A program made the position numbers and the translations under genes. From assembly GCA_015179045.1 (NCBI GenBank), contig WHUZ01000016.1:310001-374000 (forward strand): a stretch of DNA of 64,000 nt. The letters are read 5' to 3'. How positions within the stretch are numbered: the stretch's first letter is position 1; every line of letters starts with the position of its first letter. This stretch comes from Kalaharituber pfeilii (taxonomy: Eukaryota; Ascomycota; Pezizomycetes; Pezizales; Pezizaceae). Under the pieces are notes generated by a model. That model had not been told where the DNA came from, searched no databases, and saw only the letters and a list, made by a program, of their open reading frames with translations. Positions 10,629-22,567 of the stretch are shown here, piece by piece.

Positions 10629-12537
10629 GTGGCGGGCACCCCTGCAAAATTTGTACTACCGGACACTAGGTTAAACCAGACAAAAGTGCTGGATTTTGGT
10701 CGTCCGGTATAGCAAGGTGTAACTGTAGTTGTGAAGTAGCTAGTGAATTCTATTGGCGTCGTGGCAATTAAACCTTTCATTAGCATTCCGCCCGAATAAC
10801 CACTCGGGTTCTTATACAGGTGCAAATTTTGAGCTACTAGACCGTCTTGAGTAAGGTCTGACTTAGCGTGATTCTTCCAACAAATAAGTCAACACCCATT
10901 TACTTTAAGTCAATACTCCGCAACGCCGTCTGGAGTAGGGACGGAAACCTCCCGTTTCTACGTCAAGAACTTTGAACCGCTATAGCACCTCAACGAACAC
11001 TCAGATTTTATTGTTAAATGGTTGCCTTCCGCTAAGGATTTATGTGAAATTCAAACCCCTGCTTTGAAATAAAACCGGGTCCGTATCCCTGTTTTATTGT
11101 TTGGTAGAGCATTCGAAACAATTTTTTTGAAAGAGGGGTACCCCCCCCCTTTTCAAAATACTCACTTGAATAAACAATAAACAATAAATTTCAAAAGCAG
11201 TTAGTTAGAGTACACTACTGCTGAAGTAGCATAGTCTACAATAACTATACCATATAGAGGATATTTAAATTCACATTTGCATCATTCGCACCTATTCCTG
11301 CTTGCATATGTAATATCCAGTAATGCATTCTTATGCTCTAGCGAGAAATTTTCACTCCGACAGTTCAGCCTCCTCTACTCTTTCACTTTTCAGATATATT
11401 AATACCTGACTGCTACCTAGTGCTTGCCAGCAAAACTTGACTGCTGTTTCTTAAGACCTAGTGCTCTCTCTTGGTGCTTGAGAGCTTCTGTTGTCTTTGG
11501 TGGTGAGATTGACAGCTTGTTCACTGGCTCATAATTTCTGCATTTAAAGTGTAAATGTCTGCATAAACAAAAAGTTTTATTATTTACTCACGTCCAAGTG
11601 CTTAGAGAAACTACCCCCTGCTTGCAGTGGAAATGTACCCTGGTAAAATTTGGTTTGAATTTCACATAAATCCTTAGCGGAAGGCACCCAATGATAGCTG
11701 AAGGTCTCTACTTTACCTTTATATAAGACTTCTTCAAGAAATGCACAAGAAGCATTGGCAAATGAAAGTTCAGGGAGGGGGTTGAAAACCATCCTGCCAA
11801 TATCTTGGCGCCGATGCAACAAGTTGTGATGCGACAAAAGGTGGTGTTACTGCTGCATAATACTTTAAGCAGTGCTTGCATTACGACAAGTAGATTGTGT
11901 CCTCATGCCAGACTCTGTATGTTGACATCATACAAGTCTTTGCTATCCCTCGAAGAGTTCTATTAATAAAACTTCAACATGTAGTTAAGGCACAATTATT
12001 TTTCTGATGTATAGCATTTGCATATTGCATTAGCTTTTCTAGATTTAATAGGACATGATCAAATGCCAAAAGATGCTTCCACCATGAAACAATAAAATCC
12101 AATAAAGAATTTGTATTTACTGATAATTTCAATTTGTTCTCTTACTAATTGGTGAGGCATCATCAATTGCAAAGTCTTTCGTATTCCACTACATAGTTGA
12201 AAATGCAACACTCCTTCTTTTCTGACCCCCTGTCAGTTCAAAATTTTGCGAAGGGTCTTTAAGCCATCTAGACCGTACCCTAGTCGAGTGGCGTTTTCGC
12301 AGGTCTAGACGGCGTTCGCGGAAGGTCTCTAATATTATGAATGCTTGACCGATACACCAATGGATGCGATTGGCCAATTAAGTTGAGCCATCTACCAATA
12401 TTGTCGAATTGTTCGAAGTGCAGGATAATTCAACCTATTTACGAATGTATCGGAGATCATTCGAACGTGATGTACACCTCTAGCCAGGATTAGTGTACTA
12501 TCGTTCGGCTAAGCTGAACGCTATAGTGATATGAAGA
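10629..12537. other. Gene-poor region with debris of an unknown gene
   Basis: A near-identical block of about 40 bp encoding PSAKDLCEIQT occurs on the plus strand near 11021-11063 and on the minus strand near 11648-11690. The minus-strand copy sits in an 85-codon frame (11580-11837: ...ELSFANASCAFLEEVLYKGK...). I do not recognise the family. The rest is AT-rich without clear features. Confidence 0.4.
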
Positions 12538-12545
12538 ATGGTAGT

Positions 12546-12662
12546 ATTTTTTTCATTAATAAATCACGTAACCCCGCTTATCGCTATTCGCTATGTCAGG
12601 GCCCCTGGGTCGAAACGGGGCAAGCATATAGAGGAGAATCTCAACTACATTATCTATCTACA
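12546..12662 (-). mobile_element. Family B element, longer degenerate copy
   Basis: T-rich sequence precedes AATCACGTAACCCCGCTTAT, a degenerate hairpin (CGCTATTCGCTATGTCAGGG) and CCCCTGGGTCGAAACGGGGC. The latter aligns with the body of the complete copy at 15468-15742. No target duplication was found; the left end is approximate. Confidence 0.6.
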
Positions 12663-13125
12663 TGAATCCCCCACCGCTGCTTCCGCGTACACCACCCTTG
12701 CAGCCCTCTTCATCTTCCGTTTTTACTTTCCTGTAGGATTGCAGGGGCTTGCGGCCCCAGCCGTGGCCAGTGCCATTGTACGCAATCCCCAGCTCCGATT
12801 CATGTGTTGGGTTCAAGATAGTGATTTGGCCTTGCTGAGGCCTAAAGTTCGAGCCGGACAGCCACACGACTGGACAAGAACTCCTCAAGTGGGTACGCAT
12901 TGAGGGCCACCTTGGTGTCACCAAAATTGTGCAGCCCATGAGGGGGAGTTTAGACTGGGGAGCACCTAGCTTGCTAGTGCAGAGAGAATAGGGAGACATG
13001 GAACAGAACTGGAAGCGGACGGCGGAGAATGGGGTGAGCTGGAGGGGTTCTTTTCTGGAATCAAGTTGTAGCGGCGGGGGGCGGGGGGCGGGGGGCGGAG
13101 AGGGGGAAGTGACGTCATGTCGATA

Positions 13126-13225
13126 GAAATTTTCCTTTAGCCTGTCTCCGGGCTATGAGGGACCCTTCGATGGCTTAGCGCTGCAAGCGGGGTAACGTGA
13201 TTTAAAAAAAAAACAAAAAAAACAA
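13126..13225 (+). mobile_element. Family B element, plus strand
   Basis: TAGCCTGTCTCCGGGCTATG, GGCTTAGCGCTGCAAGCGGG and TAACGTGATTTAAAA match the complete copy at 15468-15742 base for base over most of the length. It ends in an A-rich tail. Confidence 0.7.
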
Positions 13226-13847
13226 ATTGTGCACTGTCGCAAACATGGGGAGGACCTTGGCATTGCACGTGACCTGGAAGGAAGGCTAGGGGAGAGGGTA
13301 CTAGAAGGTTCGGCGGGTTGACGAACTGGGAAACTACCAAAAGGGGAAGGGGGTACTTGAGAATTACGGGTATATCAAGAGGGAGGAGGAGGCCTTCTCT
13401 GTAGCATAGAACACAAGCAACAATACAATCATCGTTACAAGGTTGAAGAAAGTCAGATCCATAGACCTTGACCAATTCCAGTGATTTACTCCTTCTTCCT
13501 AGTCTCATACCAAGCCCCTAGTTCTTCCCTCTAGTCCACTTTCCTCCTCGACAGCACCCATGAACAAGTGGACGCACGTGACGTTGGGAGCAGTTCCTAG
13601 GAGCACGTGACATTCGTGGGCCTCTACCCATTTACGGTTAGTGAGTCACGGGACAGCCAACACTTTCAGTGCACGGCAGTAGTTCAGTTGCCGGTTTGAG
13701 GCTGGTGCTCCAGGACCTGTCCAGCTACGCTCTTCTGAACTCTCTTCTCTTCACTACCCCTCATTCCGACAGTGCAATTCGTCCCCCATTCTTACACGTA
13801 CTTGATCTAGACCTCTTCACACGAAACTGAAGATCCTGTCTGTAATC

Positions 13848-14948
13848 ATGACCCGCTTCATGACCATCTCAGCAACCTTTCTCCCTCTTCTCGCTCTTGC
13901 CCAGACGGGCTTCTCAAGCTCAATCGGTGGGCGTCCTGCACAGCCAACCTGCTGTGAATGCCGCACCCCGTGGGAAAAACGATGTGGACTTGCAAACATG
14001 TGCTGTAAGTAGAGGATCTTTCTACAGTTCTCCACGTCTTCCTCGCTTTTGCAGAAACCAGATAACTGACTTCTGCTTGTTAGGTGGCGTTGAAACGGGC
14101 TTCGACTGCATCAAGTGGGATTGGCTCGATTATGTGTGCTTTAACAAAGAGTGAGTCTAGCTACGTCTGAAACCAAGTAGGTCACTGGTAATTCCTGTGC
14201 TAACCTTTTTACTTTACACTTGCCCAGGACGGGACAGTTCTTTCTTCCAGACAATAGTCGCGGGAGTTTGATGACCGGAATCATCGTCTCTTCAGATGGA
14301 GATACCCAAACTGTCGAGCTCAAAGAAGTATATGAATACAAACCTATGCTCAAAGCGCGAAAGGAGTCTTGTGGCTCTGATACTGATGAAGAGGAACCCC
14401 ATTCGGAGGATGGCAAAGTCGGGGATGAACTGCTTCATCTCCACGAGCCCAACTCTCCTAACTCGTTGTCAGATGATACATCAACCGGGAATTCAACTGA
14501 CAAGCATCACACCCCATATCCATCGAATGAATATCAGAACAAAACAGTGACGTTCAATTATCCTGAAGAAACCTCATTGACACATATCCATCTACCCGTC
14601 TCCGCACCGGAGCCAACGGCGTTCCAACCTGTTCCAATTCAGGGCGACGGCAACTCGTTGAATATCACATCAAGTTCGTATGCCATAACTGGCTTCACTA
14701 CTCAGCCTGGTATCTCATTCTCCGAGAACAGGACCACCACTGGTGTGAACCTCGAGCTGACCCTGATGCCAACGGGGCCATCCCACTTGGGCGCAACAGG
14801 CTCTAGCGGGAGCCCAAATATTAGCACCACTCCCACCCCTGGTAGCAGTGCAGACATGGAAGCTGATGCCGTTGCGGTGGTGTTTTCCACTGGTACTTGG
14901 AAGCAGCTTGTTGCTGCAGCTATCGGGGTTGCAATTTGGCTTCTATGA
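13848..14948 (+). CDS. Secreted, GPI-anchored cysteine-containing protein
   Basis: Three exons (13848-14004, 14084-14150, 14228-14948) with GT...AG introns of 79 and 77 bp give a 314-residue protein. The N-terminus MTRFMTISATFLPLLALAQT is a signal peptide. A Cys-rich segment follows (TCCECRTPWEKRC...NMCC...DC...VCFNKE), then a long Ser/Thr/Pro/Asn-rich region with N-glycosylation sequons. The last residues (SADMEADAVAV... to AAAIGVAIWLL) form a hydrophobic GPI-attachment signal. Intron 1 splits the codon of the second Cys of a CC pair and intron 2 splits a Glu codon. The gene at 16507 has the same exon pattern and shares FxLxDxxxGSLxT after intron 2, so the two are paralogues. The cell surface or wall is the likely location; molecular function is unknown. 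The start is the first ATG that gives a signal peptide. Confidence 0.8.
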
Positions 14949-15464
14949 ATCGTGGTGGCTTCTGCAGCATTTCTCTCTAATCTGTTGCCATTGTTCTTCT
15001 CTTCTTACCTCGTGCTTGATTACCTGTTGGCAGTTAACGTAGTGGTGGTATCTACAATGTTCAGGAAAATCGAATTCTTGAGAGCTTGATGTTTTATAAA
15101 ATACTGTCGTCTGATGAGGATAACTAGATATTCTTGAATTCAAAGAAGTCAGACCTTTTCTGTTTTCATAACCTGTATGCAGCCCTTCGTGACTCTGACG
15201 GAGCACGACTTACGTGTGTGAGCGGAAGAAGATTTTGTACACACTACGATCGCCACATCTTACTGTAACGCCTACGCCACTGCCTCTACGAAGCTATCTA
15301 CCCCCTCCTCCGGTGGTGGCAACTTTTCAGTTCATCCAATGTTGTGGCTCTGGGTCTGCCAATTCCAGCATCTGCCGCTGCTTCTTTGGATTCCTCGCAC
15401 TTGCATGTGTCACTTTGCTCTCCCTTTCCACTCTTCTTGAACCAGCTCCTCCACGGTTCCTTCG

Positions 15465-15467
<3 letters not shown>

Positions 15468-15517
<50 letters not shown>

Positions 15518-15742
15518 ATAACCCTGCTTGCAGCGCCAAGCCATGGCAGGGTCCCTGGGCAAGCCCTCGAAGCCCGGAGACAGGCTAAGCAAACAAAGAA
15601 ATTTCTATCTACTTCTAAAACCCGAATCCAGAAACCTCCGGACGGTCCAAAACCTGATTCCAGAAACCTCCAGACGGTCCTTCCGGTTTCTGCCTCAGGA
15701 AGGCTCCACTATATATCTCCCCTCTCCCCCCTCCCCTCTTCT
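15468..15742 (-). mobile_element. Complete family B SINE-like element, 13-bp target duplication
   Basis: Perfect copies of GGTTCCTTCGCTT flank it at 15455-15467 and 15743-15755. In its own orientation it starts with a purine-rich stretch, contains two related blocks (GGTTTCTGGAATCAGGTTTT and GGTTTCTGGATTCGGGTTTT), then AGCCTGTCTCCGGGCTTCGA, the CCATGGC hairpin, TTATGTGATTTAAA and a long poly(A). It encodes no protein. The 3' end matches the tail of L2 LINE copies, so L2 is the likely source of the enzyme that moved it. Confidence 0.8.
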
Positions 15743-16068
15743 GGTTCCTTCGCTTGTTTGTCGTAACTGTTCTTGTTTGCCATTGAGTCAGAAGTAATCG
15801 GGCAGCTCTCTGGGCCGGCATTGCCATCGGCTGGTTGATTTTCGGGTTTAGAGGTAAGTAGAGCGTATTCCTTCAATAAAAGATGCAGGGTAGATAAGTG
15901 CTGGTTTGCACTACCGGTCTTCCAGGCCTGGGTTAATCTCATACCCGGCAGCTTCATGAGGTCTTGAAAACCTGCAACAGGCGAACAATTTAAAAGCAAA
16001 AAAAATAGGAGCACAATAGTGCATTATCATGGGTGGAATGTGGATAACGTGAAAAGAAAATAACGGAG

Positions 16069-16174
16069 TTCCGTCGCCGGGAATTGAACCAGGGTTCTGG
16101 GAGGTCACATTGTCGAAAAAAAAAAAAAAAAAGAAGATGAGAATCTCAAATGCTAGCCGCTACACCACAACAGA
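16069..16174 (-). tRNA. tRNA-Glu(CTC)-like gene with poly(T)-disrupted intron
   Basis: On the minus strand, TCTGTTG at the 5' end pairs with CGACGGA at the 3' end (7 of 7, with G-U pairs). The A box TGGTGTAGCGGCTAGCAT and the B-box region GGTTCAATTCC are in place. The loop TTCTCA carries anticodon CTC. The anticodon 3' arm does not follow directly; an intron of about 35 nt lies between, containing 18 consecutive T. Without that run the intron would be about 16 nt, normal for a fungal tRNA. The run should stop RNA polymerase III, and the T stem has one mismatch, so this is probably a pseudogene. Confidence 0.7.
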
Positions 16175-16506
16175 TTGGATGGGTATGGAGCACTTCACAA
16201 TTGCTACTTAGCGAATCAATGCTGATTTTGTGCTCTGCCTGTTTTCGGCAGTCGCATCTCTAATGGCCCAACAATACCTGAAGAAATTTTTTCCTTCAGA
16301 GGCTCCGCTGTTCTTCACGCCATAAAACTCTCCGTCTCGCAAGCCCACTCTCCATCCACACAGTCCTTACCGTCTCTCAGCGCCCACGCATCCCATCCAA
16401 CCACTCAATTATACGCTCCGTTTCAGCCTGCCTTCTCACATTCACATTCATTCTTCACTCCCCACACTCCTTACAGCCATTGAATCCTGCTTGCAGTCTC
16501 CCCACC

Positions 16507-18755
16507 ATGAGGCTCCTGCTCGTCTCTCTGGTCGGTCTCACCACACTCGCCTTCCTCGTTCACTTCCCATCTCCCGCCCACGCTTCCCGCTGCACGGCCA
16601 CCACCCAGCCTCGCTGCAGACCCACAAATGTCATGTACCATGTGCAAGAGGGCGGCAAGCTTAAGGCAGCACCATTGTTTGGAATTGTCACTGGGCCACG
16701 ACCTACCTCCACCGCATCCCCGACGGATACCACAAATGCCGACGCCGTCCAGGGCAGTGGGAAGACAAAAACGGTCACCCAAGCCGAAGAGGGTCGTCCA
16801 CAGCCTACGAGAGAGGCACAGGAGTTAGTGGTCTTGACGGGCAAGGCTTCGGTCAAGGCTTATTCTCCTACCGCCACTATGACTGTCAAGATTGGTACTG
16901 AGTTTGATTTATTGAGCCAAAGAAATCGTCCTATCAATCCTCGCGATCCGGGTTCCGATAGGCAGAGAAAGCGGCAAGAGTCGACCGATTTGACTCCCCT
17001 CCCAGCCGTCTTTACTGAAAACTCACTAATTTCTAACAATACCGTTTCAATTTTCCCTCAGACTGTTGGAGCCTTCAAGCGGCATCACAGGCCTCAAATC
17101 TATCATGATGGTGGTGAGAGAAAAGAATGGCAGACAGATATCACTGGAAGAAAAAATCTCCCGATGATCACACGAGCATCTCGAATAAAAACTATACTCA
17201 AAGCATCCTCATTCTCGCTACCTACTTTCGGAACAATTGGGGACAACTTTAACGGAAAACCAGAGGATTATGAAGAGATTTTTAATCTTTGCTGTAAGTT
17301 AGAGTCCTTGATCATGCACAAGACCATAGATTCATTCAACGTCGCCACATAGGCAATCGACCAGACGAGCAATGTGCAGGCTTTAGAGAACTGACCAATT
17401 TCTCCTTCTGCTACAACCCTGAGTAAGTTCCCGTTATGTATAAGTTCCATGGTCCATTTATTTCCAATACCAGCGCTAATTCCATACCAAAAATAGCACT
17501 TTCGAGTTCCAACTGAACGATGGTACCATGGGTTCATTACTCACCCGAAGACTGAAATATCTCAATGGAACTGACGGAAAGCTGGAAAATCTTGAACACG
17601 ACTATAACTTTATATTCCCTGGACCTACTACTGAGCAGCCTACATCTCCGACATCTACAATAACATCTGGCTCCACTATTATCACTTCAACATTGCTCAC
17701 TTCAAGTCTTCCACCAGTAACAATTCAAAATACTACCTCCTCGTCTTCCACGCCAGACGAACAACAAAAGTGAGCACTCTACTTTCGGCCTTCGTATATC
17801 CTTTCAAATCTTAAATACGAAAAAGCTAACTTACTTCAGTGTTACGCGTTCACCCACCACAACCCAACGACTAATCAAAACTACGACCGTTACTGTCATA
17901 CGAGAGCCTATGCCCACAGAGTCCACAAGTGCAGCGGCGGCCAGCAGCTCTAGAACAGGATTTAAGAAGCTTATGGCTTCCGTCGCAGCCACCTGCATCG
18001 CCTTGCTGGTACTGTTGAGCCCTGCTACTGGCAGCGAAACCTTGTCACGCAGCGACGAGGTGTCAGCACAGAGCACCCACGTCAGCGTTGATGAGCCCAG
18101 TCCACAAGAGACTCACAGAAGAAAACGTGACCCGTCATCAGCGGCAGCCACAGCTGCTGCCTCAACAGGTCTTTACGCCCGCCCTTCACCCCCCTCCTTT
18201 GGTGTCGACACCGACCCAGGTTCCAACATGATCCCCTGTCCCACCATACCCGGACCCAGCAAGTCCCACAACAAGCCCAGCCTCCGCTCGATCCTCAAGC
18301 GCTTCCGCCGCGATCGGCCATCCCCTCCGCGCCCCGCCACAGTCGAACTCGACTCCGACTACAACCTCTCCACCAACTCCAGCGAGCACATCGCCAGCTT
18401 AGCGCTGTGGCACCCCGCTTCCGATGACGAGGAGCTGTCAAAGTTCTATGCCAAACGATGCCATTTGTGCGGACATATCATGCCCAACTGGGGACACTGG
18501 GAAGAAGTCCATCCGGAGAACCTCGAGCTGGATTATGTCGACGAGCAGGGAACGGAGATGGTGGAGCCGGGGAAACGACTGGAGTACGTGGTGATGGAGG
18601 GCTGGGAGGGGTGGGTGAAGGTGGATGATGATGATGAAGAGGAGGAAGAGGAAGAGGAGGAGAGTGAGGACCAAGTTGATCCGAAAGGAAAGAAGCCGCA
18701 TGTCTTGAAGTCCTTCGGACTTGGCGGAGGAACGGAAGCCGGAGTTAAGCTTTAA
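16507..18755 (+). CDS. Secreted/membrane protein, paralogue of the 13848 gene with long C-terminal extension
   Basis: Four exons (16507-17293, 17353-17422, 17497-17769, 17840-18755) join in frame to about 681 residues. MRLLLVSLVGLTTLAFLVHF is a signal peptide. After a Ser/Thr-rich region comes NLCC, split by a phase-1 intron, then NRPDEQC...FCYNPE, a second intron in the Glu/Asp codon, and FQLNDGTMGSLLT. This matches the exon-2 module of the gene at 13848. Exon 4 starts with a Thr-rich stretch and a hydrophobic segment (LMASVAATCIALLVLLSPAT) that looks like a membrane or former GPI signal. It is followed by about 240 more residues: RRKRD, a basic RSILKRFRRDR stretch, a CHLCGHIMPNWGHWEEVH possible zinc-binding site and a Glu/Asp run. 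A cytoplasmic tail is the simplest reading. Function is unknown. A separate gene starting near 17910 is possible but less likely because the frame is continuous. Confidence 0.7.
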
Positions 18756-19186
18756 GCCGCCCTGGAGCCAAAGATCTAAAAGTAACGGATATTCAACGGA
18801 ATTAAAGGAAAGAAAACAGTTACACCTTTGTATTTCTTCCGCATTCATCTTATTTTCATCTTTTCAATTTTTCATGCCTTCTTATTTCTTCATCAGTTAT
18901 ATCAACCATGCTCCCCATTTGCTTTCTTTTTTTTTGGCTTATCTTATCAACCTCTTTATTTTTTTTTCTTCCACAAACGCAGCATTGTCATTGCATCACA
19001 TTACATTATGGCATGGAATGGATATAGCAAAAACTCAGAGCTAGATAATGCAAAAAGCTGGTTTTGTTTGCTCATTACGATCATTACGACTATAATCTTT
19101 TCCTGATCACAATTATGCTTTGAACTTGCAATCGCCAGAAGCAGTTCTCCTACATACTCCATACTGATAATGACAACATGTGCACA

Positions 19187-19619
19187 CCACCACCTAAACA
19201 TTCGGCGTCGTAGTACATGGAATCGCCCTGAGAAAAGACTTGGGGAAAGTCCGGAAATGGTTGGAGTCTGGGAATGCAGGGCTAGGCAAGACAGTTGGGT
19301 TCAGGTGGCTGAGAAAAAAGACCGCGCTGCTGGAAGAAGGCAAGAAGACCAGCTCGGCCGTGGTGTACTTGGAGGCAGCGATCGACATGGACAGAGTCAG
19401 GCTAGGTGGGAAATGGTTGAGGATCAGTCAATACCAGCCGGACAGACGGAGGAAATAGGTCGTATTGACAAGTGCTTACTCTTCTTTTCTCTCCCCAACA
19501 CACAGAAGGATACGGGGACCCCTACTGTATTTAGCGTACTTTCTCTTTCTCTTTCAATAAATACCCCGCCATAGCCCATAGGGCGGCACGCGAGTAATGA
19601 TATTAAAAAAAAAAAAAAA
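19187..19619 (+). mobile_element. ORF1-only LINE derivative (HAL1-like), 12-bp target duplication
   Basis: Perfect copies of AACATGTGCACA flank it (19175-19186 and 19620-19631). It encodes the end of a LINE ORF1 RNA-binding domain (VRKWLESGNAGLGKTV, GKKTSSAVVYLEA, DRVRLGGKWLR) ending in DRRRK and a stop at 19458. About 110 bp of non-coding sequence and the family A hairpin with poly(A) follow directly. No RT sequence lies between. Three further copies in this window have the same junction. Confidence 0.8.
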
Positions 19620-20163
19620 AACATGTGCACAGGTCTCGCTTGGGCAGCCAAGAGGTTAAGCAGATGGGATACAAGTATAAGATATATTCCACACAATTGG
19701 TTGAATTGGAAATGCGGAAATTGAATCTGTATATAGTCTCCACCAAATATCCGGGAAATCCCGACATACCACACTCCAGTCCTTCATCCAAATTCTCTCA
19801 TCAATCCTTTACAACATCAGCACACTTTGAATTTACTGCCTGCAAACCCACACTTGGTCAGATTAATTTATATTCAAGAAACCCTCTACCGGCCACTTCA
19901 TTAATTGAATTCGGGATATGGATGTTGTAGCCCCCTTGTATGGATTTATCTTCTGAGAGATATGTAATTCATCTAGGATTGCAGTAAAAAAAGAGTTGAA
20001 TTCTTTTCCAGATACATATCTGGCTACTACGTTTAAACTTTTTGCCATGCGTCAATGTGCAAAGCTCCTTTTTGACGGACAATGCGTGTAAGCTAAAGTT
20101 AAATACAATTCTCCGAGGGTCAATGACGCTCAGCTCATATACTACAAATACAGCAGATCTGGC

Positions 20164-20686
20164 TAATGAATCCAACAGGCCATGATCTGCATTGGACTGC
20201 AACCGCGTGGACCGGTCCAGGCCGGTATTCTCAGTGGCCTGGACCAGCCTGGACCGGCCTGGACCGGCCTGATCCACATGAATCAGGCCAACCAGGCCAG
20301 TCCAGGCCATTCAGGCCGGCACAGGCCATCCAGGCAGGTTCAAGCCAATTAAACGAATCACTCCACAGCTATCCAGGTGAATTGAGGCCAGCATCTACCA
20401 GATTAGTTGAGTATTTAAATGAGTAGAATCTCCCGTATATCTAGAATATTTAAACAGCAGCGGTCTACGACTTTCGTCAAGTATGTATCACACTTTGTAT
20501 TCAAGTATATATACTAAGAAATATTTTAGAAATGATGGACCTTCCAGATAATACAACAGACAGGACTCAATTCTTCGATGATGATACCTAAGGCGCAACT
20601 GTCAATTACTGGTAGTGGAAATATCCAGGACTATTCAGTCCAGGCCTCCGGTTGGCCTGGCCTGGCCTGGCCTGTTGGATTCATTG
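20164..20686. mobile_element. hAT-like foldback element, 8-bp target duplication
   Basis: Terminal inverted repeats TAATGAATCCAACAGGCC and its partner CAATGAATCCAACAGGCC (complement at right end) are bounded by GATCTGGC at 20156-20163 and 20687-20694. The 8-bp duplication and a terminus fitting YARNG are hAT hallmarks. The left arm is packed with GGCC-centred repeats (GGACCGGCCT, TCAGGCC). There is no transposase. It shares its AT-rich middle with the copy at 53884. Confidence 0.85.
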
Positions 20687-20709
20687 GATCTGGCACGCAC
20701 AAGAAAGAA

Positions 20710-20762
20710 TTTTTTTTTTATTTATATCAGTGATCGTGTGCCGCCCTAGGGGCTATGGCGAT
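20710..20762 (-). mobile_element. 53-bp LINE family A tail, 9-bp target duplication
   Basis: Poly(T) and the complement of the GCCCCTAGGGC hairpin lie between two copies of AAGAAAGAA (20701-20709 and 20763-20771). The stem has an altered loop (CTA). Confidence 0.75.
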
Positions 20763-21142
20763 AAGAAAGAAAGTAAAAAAACTATCCAAGAGTTACCAAA
20801 CAAAACCACTCGTAGCTGGGGAGAATAACAACTTGCCACCGCCTTCTTAAATATCAACCGTTCCTAGCGGGTGTCAAATTGAAAGCAATGATCCCAAATA
20901 GCAACTCGCCAACGAGTATCTCAATGTTTGCTCGCAATGGAGAAATCTGTAACAAAATAGCGCTGCCGGAACTAGAAAAGGAAAGACACGAGCCTCGACA
21001 ACAACAAGCCTGCAGACAATTCAACTTTGGAACCACTTTGAAACCACGAGAGTCGTTGGTCTCGAATGCCATGTGCTCCACCTTCATAGAAAACCACTAA
21101 ACTCACGCGGCAAGCGACATCTCCTGGGATGGGACTATAGAG

Positions 21143-22013
21143 TCACTGAAACCCTGTACGCTCAAACCTCTTCCCATTTTCCTTGTCCTCCATGATTTTG
21201 ACTTCGCCTCTGGCACCTGGATTGTACCCCTCTTTGTTTCTGGTATCAGGACCCGAGAAATGCCATTCCGGTGTTCTTTCTTGGGACGGGAATGCCATCT
21301 GAGCAACAGGTGCGCATGTTGGTATTTTATGATTTGCAAAATCTTTCAGAAACACATAGTGGACTGGCTCCGGACAGTCTCGTGGCTCCGGGGGGCAAAG
21401 GTCGTTGTCGACTGTATTTGGCAACGGCACCTGAGAGAGGAGAACGTTACTGTTCCCAAGGGCTGGGCCTGCCGTGCTGCTTTGTGGCGCGTCGAGCGGG
21501 TTCATGGACAGGCTTTTCTGTTGCAGACCTGGTGCTTTTGGTGCCATCATGGGAGCTGTCTTGTCCATCGCTACCACGATATTTTCCTCTACGGCTTCTG
21601 AAGCGACATCATCCTCAACACGAGACCTTTCTTGCGGTGCAGACATTGCCACCACGATTGTATCCAGCATGCCGTCGTCATCAGCGCTCTCCTCCAACAG
21701 CTTGGATTCACTGGGCTGCCTGCCACGTTTGGCGTGCCCAGGCTGCCCTCGCCTCCGGCGTACCTCCGTGCTATAGAGCCCTAGCTCCGCCTTGAACTCC
21801 TCCTAAGAGCTAAGGGACGGCTGACTTCGCAGTGCTGAGGTGTTCGTGCGAGGGCGGAGAACGCGTGACGGGCGGACTGCCGGGAAGCTGGGTGGTGCGC
21901 GACCCCGCTTGAGCCCAAGAACCGCAATAGCAGATGCAGGTGCCGCTGTCGCGGCAAGAGTGTCTTGTTTTCTGGCGGGGATTGATGCAGAGGATGTCGA
22001 AGACATTGCGCAA
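21143..22013 (-). pseudogene. Hypothetical reading frame with one in-frame stop
   Basis: A minus-strand frame starting MSSTSSASIPARKQ near 22013 runs to a TAG at 21800-21802 and continues in the same frame (EEFKAELGLYSTEVRRRRGQ...) to the stop at 21143. Together it would be about 290 residues. The N-terminal part is basic and Pro-rich (KRGRAPPSFPAVRPSRVLRP), with AT-hook-like RGQPGHAKRGRQ just past the stop. The rest is polar and unordered. I do not recognise a family. Frame continuity across the stop suggests a single former or misread gene, but plus-strand frames of similar length overlap it, so coding status is uncertain. Confidence 0.35.
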
Positions 22014-22567
22014 TCTTGTGCATGAACCGTGTCACAATGTGGCCGTGAGTGCAGGCACGGGGCCTGTTTTGGTGGTGAACAAGCTAAGCGAGCTTGTGTG
22101 GTTGGAGGTACAAAGCCTTGTTTTGTGCGTCCTCCGCCAAGCCCGGTCAGGTGATGCCAACGTGACGGGTCGGAAGGGGAAGCTGTCCTCGGGTTGGCGG
22201 CCCCTTCGTGCACGCTGCCCCGCCCCTCGCCCCCCAATCCCCATCCCCCATCCCCCATCCCGTCCTCCTCATCCCCCTTCAGCTCCGCTGCAGTTCAGTG
22301 CCGGCTTCTTGCTTCCCTTTTGCATCCTGAATTTACCAATAACTGGCTACTTGGCTACTGGCTATCCTTGCTTTCAGAGCTGCTGTGTATCATTTGCACG
22401 ATTCTAGCTTAACTCATATTGACCCTTGATTCGAGTTATCAGACACTCCGAACCAAAAGACCAGAATTCCCACGATCACAAAGTCTGGTAATTTTTTTCA
22501 CATCCTGCAGGGAAATAACTGACAGCTGTTTCAGAGATATACGAGTGGACAGGCAAATTGGAGCACG

